Positions 34,097-36,987 of a stretch of 36,987 nucleotides of DNA are shown one piece after another. Below the pieces are notes generated by a model that made no database searches, had not been told where the DNA came from, and saw only the letters and a list, made by a program, of their open reading frames with translations. The position numbers and the translations under genes were made by a program. How positions within the stretch are numbered: position 1 is the first letter of the stretch; every line of letters starts with the position of its first letter. The stretch comes from Bacteroidetes bacterium CG2_30_33_31 (GTDB taxonomy: Bacteria > Bacteroidota > Bacteroidia > Bacteroidales > UBA1556): the NCBI GenBank assembly GCA_001872625.1, contig MNXP01000022.1, forward strand, positions 1 to 36,987, read 5' to 3'.

Positions 34097-35014
34097 TTAT
34101 TCTATAATGACTTTTTTAATGATAGAAGAATTATCGGTAAAAAATATTTTCACCATATAAATTCCATTTAGCATATTTGTGGTTTCAATTTTCATATCAC
34201 CACTGAAATCAGCATTTTTTTTGCTATAAATCACTTGGCCAATTGCATTAGTAATTTCGACAGATTCGATAATTTGCGTTGCTTTTACGGTAAAGAAACT
34301 ACCTGCTACTGGGTTAGGGAAAAAGAAGGCATTGTTCTGCTTCTTTATATTATTTATGGAGTTTGGGGTGCAGTTTCCTTTATGCCATCCGAGGGTGCTG
34401 AAAGTATTCTTTGGCAAGCTATCCCATTCAACCACTGGGTTGAAATATGTTGGGTTTGTAGTGATGCCTTGCTGAACCGTTGGTTTTCTAATCAAGGTAT
34501 GATCTTTTGTCCACCAACGACCACCCAAAGCATCAGTAAATCCTGCAGCTGTATCTGATGTCCATGCTTGACCGGGATTTTGGCCAACAACACCAATAAT
34601 ATCAACATAAGTTCCCGAAGTAGTTTCAAGAGTTATAGCATCATTACCGTTAAAATACATTGGTCCAGGATATGCGCCACTCATAAAAGTATCTGCATGA
34701 GCTATTAGTTCAGCAAATACAATGGTATCATATCCTGTAGCACTTGGGTCTCTTTTATCAATAACAATAACATAAACTTCTGAAGATGCTAATGTACCAG
34801 CTAAAGCAAGAAATTGTGGACTTGTTCCACCATTAGAATATCTTACAATTCTATATCCTGATAAATTTATTGCAGCGTTGGTAGGATTATAGATTTCGAT
34901 AGCTTTATTATTGTAATTGCCCTCAACATATTCGGAAATAAATAAGTTTTGACATTGACTAAAAGCCGCAATAGACAAAACAGAAGCAATCATTGATAGT
35001 AAAATTTTTCTCAT
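34097..35014 (-). CDS. Secreted lamin-tail-domain (LTD) protein with T9SS sorting domain
   Basis: A 305-residue exported protein. The ATG at 35014 gives signal peptide MRKILLSMIASVLSIAAFSQ; the upstream in-frame ATG adds an implausible leader and overlaps the promoter. The body (about 22-225) is a lamin-tail domain: LFISEYVEGNYNNKAIEIYNP, then INLSGYRIVRYSNGG. Further on, DHTLIRKPTVQQG, FNPVVEWDSLPKNTFSTLGWH is the stretch that ends LTDs in secreted nucleases of the ExeM sort. No nuclease domain follows. Instead, the chain goes straight to a T9SS type A sorting domain (about 235-305, AFFFPNPVAGSFFTV, IGQVIYS, LNGIYMVKIF). It is thus a free LTD module exported to the surface or medium, presumably a binding or scaffold protein. 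It is the first gene before the receptor and the two-HKD enzyme. Confidence 0.88.
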   Translation of the reverse strand: MRKILLSMIASVLSIAAFSQCQNLFISEYVEGNYNNKAIEIYNPTNAAINLSGYRIVRYSNGGTSPQFLALAGTLASSEVYVIVIDKRDPSATGYDTIVFAELIAHADTFMSGAYPGPMYFNGNDAITLETTSGTYVDIIGVVGQNPGQAWTSDTAAGFTDALGGRWWTKDHTLIRKPTVQQGITTNPTYFNPVVEWDSLPKNTFSTLGWHKGNCTPNSINNIKKQNNAFFFPNPVAGSFFTVKATQIIESVEITNAIGQVIYSKKNADFSGDMKIETTNMLNGIYMVKIFFTDNSSIIKKVIIE

Positions 35015-35053
35015 ATTATTTAATTTAAATTGGTTACTTAAAATTTTGGGAAG

Positions 35054-35061
35054 CAAAAGTA
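35054..35061 (-). promoter_or_regulatory. -7 promoter element of the LTD gene
   Basis: On the - strand TACTTTTG matches TAnnTTTG exactly, 39 bases before the ATG at 35014. The nearest TTG (35086-35088) is 24 bp away, slightly farther than the usual 19-21 bp. The remaining bases up to the tRNA are AT-rich and hold no recognised gene. Confidence 0.5.
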
Positions 35062-35311
35062 AACATAATTACATTTGATTTCTAACAATAATTATAATAA
35101 TTAAGGACATATCTAATAATCAAAATAAAATTGTTAAAAAAATTTCGAATGTAGTTTTTTCAAATAAGCCATGAACTTAGGATTAAATACTTAACATGAA
35201 CTTTGGATTAAATGTTAAAACAATAATTTTAATTAAAAACAACATATTTTTGGCAAGACGAGAGTTCTCACGAAATTATAATTTAATATTAGCGCGATTA
35301 TTAAAAAATTG

Positions 35312-35319
35312 TATTTTAG
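35312..35319 (+). promoter_or_regulatory. Possible tRNA-Ser -7 element (one mismatch)
   Basis: TATTTTAG differs once from TAnnTTTG and ends 10 bases before the tRNA 5' end, which would give a primary transcript with almost no leader. Confidence 0.35.
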
Positions 35320-35329
35320 CCAGCTATTT

Positions 35330-35417
35330 GGAGAGATGCTCGAGTGGTTTAAGAGGCACGCCTGGAAAGCGTGTGTACGTCAAAAGCGTACCGAGGGTTC
35401 GAATCCCTCTTTCTCCG
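35330..35417 (+). tRNA. tRNA-Ser(GGA)
   Basis: A complete 88-nt class II tRNA. The acceptor stem pairs GGAGAGA with TTTCTCC (one G-T pair). The anticodon loop CTGGAAA places GGA at 35364-35366, reading UCC/UCU serine codons. The long variable arm has a GTACG/CGTAC stem (35375-35379 with 35387-35391), and the T loop is GGTTCGAATCC. The CCA end is not encoded. A terminator begins 26 bases downstream. The tyrosine recombinase that follows suggests its 3' half is an integration site. Confidence 0.97.
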
Positions 35418-35428
35418 CTTATATAGAG

Positions 35429-35520
35429 TACCAAAACGTACCAAAGTGTGTCAATCAGTCGATTACGCACTTTTTTTTTGCTCTTTGATATGCCAAAATG
35501 TGCCAAAATGTACCAAAGTT
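35429..35520. repeat. Two clusters of 10-bp direct repeats (consensus TRCCAAAATG)
   Basis: Cluster 1: TACCAAAACG (35429-35438), TACCAAAGTG (35439-35448) and a degenerate TGTCAATCAG (35449-35458). Cluster 2: TGCCAAAATG (35491-35500), an identical copy (35501-35510) and TACCAAAGTT (35511-35520). The units are head to tail with no spacer, so every copy faces the same side of the helix. They lie between the tRNA and the integrase gene and are probably arm-type binding sites for the integrase or an excisionase. Confidence 0.75.
35444..35479 (+). terminator. Intrinsic terminator of tRNA-Ser
   Basis: AAGTGTGT (35444-35451) pairs with ACGCACTT (35465-35472, one G-T pair), extended after one bulged base by AATC/GATT around loop AGTC. 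The T-run at 35471-35479 follows. It overlaps repeat cluster 1. Confidence 0.8.
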
Positions 35521-35523
35521 TGC

Positions 35524-35566
35524 TTCCGAACCAGCTTCCCTTTTTTCGGAACCTAAAAAAGGAAGC
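35524..35566. repeat. Two overlapping, mutually exclusive hairpins before the integrase gene
   Basis: Hairpin A pairs TTCCGAA (35524-35530) with TTCGGAA (35545-35551). Hairpin B pairs GCTTCC-C-TTTTTT (35534-35546) with AAAAAAGGAAGC (35555-35566), with one bulged C. They share 35545-35551, so only one can form at a time. This suits a recombination-site or leader-RNA switch. Confidence 0.55.
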
Positions 35567-35688
35567 ACAACTTTGTAAAATCTGGAACAAAATGGGATAA
35601 AATGGTACTGTAAATCAGACATCTATGTTATCAAAAGGAAGTATTATTGCAAACGAAATGGAGGGCAGTAATTTAAATTTTAAGCCTT

Positions 35689-36930
35689 ATGAGAAATCAA
35701 AAAGCTTCCTTTTCGCTGATTTTTTATATCAGCAGAACAAAAGCCAAGAAAAACGGAGAAGTTCCTGTTTATCTGCAAATCTACATTAACGGAGTTAAGA
35801 CTAGCTTTCAGATAAAAAGGCACATACTTCCAAATCTTTGGGATATTGGTAAATCCCAAATGAAGGGAAGAACTACTGAAGCTAAAATCTTTAATGATTA
35901 TTTAGATGCTATCAATGTTCGAGCTCATAATCTTTATAACCAATTATTGAAAGAACACGAAATCGTGACACCCTTTCAATTACGTGATGCCATTCTGGGA
36001 ACCAATACGGCACAACCCCGGCAGGTTATCGAGATTTGGGAACAACATATTGAGAATCTAACCAAATTAATCGGAAAAGAAACAACAGTTTCTACAGTTC
36101 AGAAGTATCGTACTGGAAAAAATCATTTTAAAAATTTCCTTGAGAAACATTATAAAATCAGGGATGTTTCCATTAAGGCTATCAATTACGAAATGATTGA
36201 TTCTTTTAGTATGTATCTCAAAACCGAAAAAGGAATTGGACATAATACTACAATCAGATTCCTTCAGAACTTAAAACGAATTACTCACATTTCTATTAGG
36301 AATGGATGGTTGGTTAAAGATCCATTTGTAGGTTTTAATTTTTCTAAGAAAGATGTCTCTAGGCCTTATCTTACAGAGGATGAACTGGAAAAAATCATTA
36401 AGCTTAATACTAGGATTGAAAGAATAGAGAAAGTGCGCGATTTCTTTGTTTTTAGCTGCTTTACTGGTCTTGCTTACGCCGATGTTAAAAAACTTACTGG
36501 TAATGAAATTATCAGAACTGAAAGAGGGTATTGGATTAAAACTAAAAGGCAAAAAACCAGAGGAATGGCCAATATCCCCCTCCTTCCTATTCCTATCTCA
36601 ATTATCAATAAGTATAATAATATTGATGAATTAATTGATAATGATCAGGTTCTTCCTATTCTCAGCAATCAAAAACTTAATGCCTACTTGAAAGAGCTAG
36701 CAGATTTGACTGGTATTACCAAAAATTTAAGTTACCATGTTGCTCGACACACTTTCGCAACTACCGTAACTTTAATGAATGGAGTTCCCATTGAATCTGT
36801 TTCTAAAATGCTTGGACATAAGGATATTAAATCTACACAACATTATGCCCGTATTGTAGATCAAAAAGTGGAAGAAGATATGGATTTGCTTCATAGTAGA
36901 TTAGAAAACAGATTAGCTTATGCAGTATAA
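35689..36930 (+). CDS. Tyrosine recombinase (integrase of an integrative element, IntDOT-like)
   Basis: A 413-residue site-specific recombinase. An Arm-DNA-binding domain (about 1-95) starts FSLIFYISRTKAKKNGEVPVYLQI. A SAM-like core-binding domain (about 110-215) follows, then the catalytic domain (about 225-395). Catalytic residues seen: the beta-hairpin Lys (IKTKRQKTRG), HVARHTFA (H-x-x-R), LGHKD, and the tyrosine in STQHYARI. The first catalytic Arg is replaced by Ala in CFTGLAYADVKKL; loss of this Arg is known in IntDOT-type Bacteroidota integrases, so the enzyme is probably active. It reads away from tRNA-Ser(GGA), which is a likely attachment site, and it is closed by a terminator. Cargo and the right end of the element are beyond the window. 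Confidence 0.93.
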   Translation: MRNQKASFSLIFYISRTKAKKNGEVPVYLQIYINGVKTSFQIKRHILPNLWDIGKSQMKGRTTEAKIFNDYLDAINVRAHNLYNQLLKEHEIVTPFQLRDAILGTNTAQPRQVIEIWEQHIENLTKLIGKETTVSTVQKYRTGKNHFKNFLEKHYKIRDVSIKAINYEMIDSFSMYLKTEKGIGHNTTIRFLQNLKRITHISIRNGWLVKDPFVGFNFSKKDVSRPYLTEDELEKIIKLNTRIERIEKVRDFFVFSCFTGLAYADVKKLTGNEIIRTERGYWIKTKRQKTRGMANIPLLPIPISIINKYNNIDELIDNDQVLPILSNQKLNAYLKELADLTGITKNLSYHVARHTFATTVTLMNGVPIESVSKMLGHKDIKSTQHYARIVDQKVEEDMDLLHSRLENRLAYAV

Positions 36931-36931
36931 C

Positions 36932-36967
36932 GAAAGCCCTTCGGGGCTTTCCTTTAATCTTATTTTT
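36932..36967 (+). terminator. Intrinsic terminator of the integrase gene
   Basis: GAAAGCCC (36932-36939) and GGGCTTTC (36944-36951) form a perfect 8-bp stem around a stable TTCG tetraloop, followed by a T-rich tract. It begins one base after the integrase stop. Confidence 0.92.
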
Positions 36968-36987
36968 TTATGAATGAAAAAGACTTT

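Noticed and set aside
35196-35426. Open frame running through tRNA-Ser
   Set aside because: It overlaps a complete tRNA with all expected stems; the frame is a by-product.
35429-35520. CRISPR-like array
   Set aside because: The 10-bp units abut without spacers and are far too short for CRISPR repeats; binding sites are more likely.
36970-36987. Start of a further + strand gene (ATG followed by five codons)
   Set aside because: Only six codons are in the window, so nothing supports a call beyond a possible start after the integrase terminator.

Overview
The window is AT-rich chromosomal DNA from a member of the Bacteroidota. Several independent features point there. Three secreted proteins end in type IX secretion (T9SS) type A sorting domains. 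There is a CarboxypepD_reg-like TonB-dependent receptor and a short Bacteroidota-style TonB. Promoters match the phylum's -7 consensus TAnnTTTG, and most genes lack a clear Shine-Dalgarno sequence. The integrase is of the IntDOT-like kind with a substituted first catalytic Arg. The 1410-residue oxygen-sensitive type CoA-dehydratase activase and the RIC-type di-iron protein suggest an anaerobic or microaerophilic life. I cannot name the genus.

Layout. Positions 1-2246 form an accessory patch: a 5'-truncated IS91-like transposase, gene-free DNA with small hairpins, and a lone NmrA-like NAD(P)-binding gene. Positions 2271-9635 are + strand core genes: lipB-lipA (lipoate synthesis), then polA, purN, a GldH-like lipoprotein and uvrC. 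Positions 9748-16529 are - strand: a KAS III enzyme with a full consensus promoter, a doxX-marR unit with a palindrome centred where the -33 element should lie, and the giant activase. Positions 16907-20401 are + strand: tonB and a hybrid histidine kinase, whose stop codon overlaps that of the convergent anmK. Positions 20398-25548 are a - strand envelope run transcribed polyprenyl synthase, 22-repeat MORN-like secreted protein, murF, anmK. A T9SS adhesin-like gene follows (- strand), divergent from a RIC hemerythrin/LuxR pair at 27585-28905.

The most interesting locus is 28958-35014 on the - strand: a secreted lamin-tail-domain protein, a TonB-dependent receptor, and a secreted two-HKD phospholipase-D-superfamily protein with an OB-like N-terminus. 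LTD and OB-like domains also accompany the catalytic domain of known extracellular nucleases. I therefore propose, as inference, an outer-membrane system for cutting and taking up extracellular DNA or another phosphodiester polymer.

The right edge (35330-36987) is the left end of an integrative element: tRNA-Ser(GGA), helically phased 10-bp repeats, two mutually exclusive hairpins and a tyrosine recombinase. The rest of that element lies outside the window.
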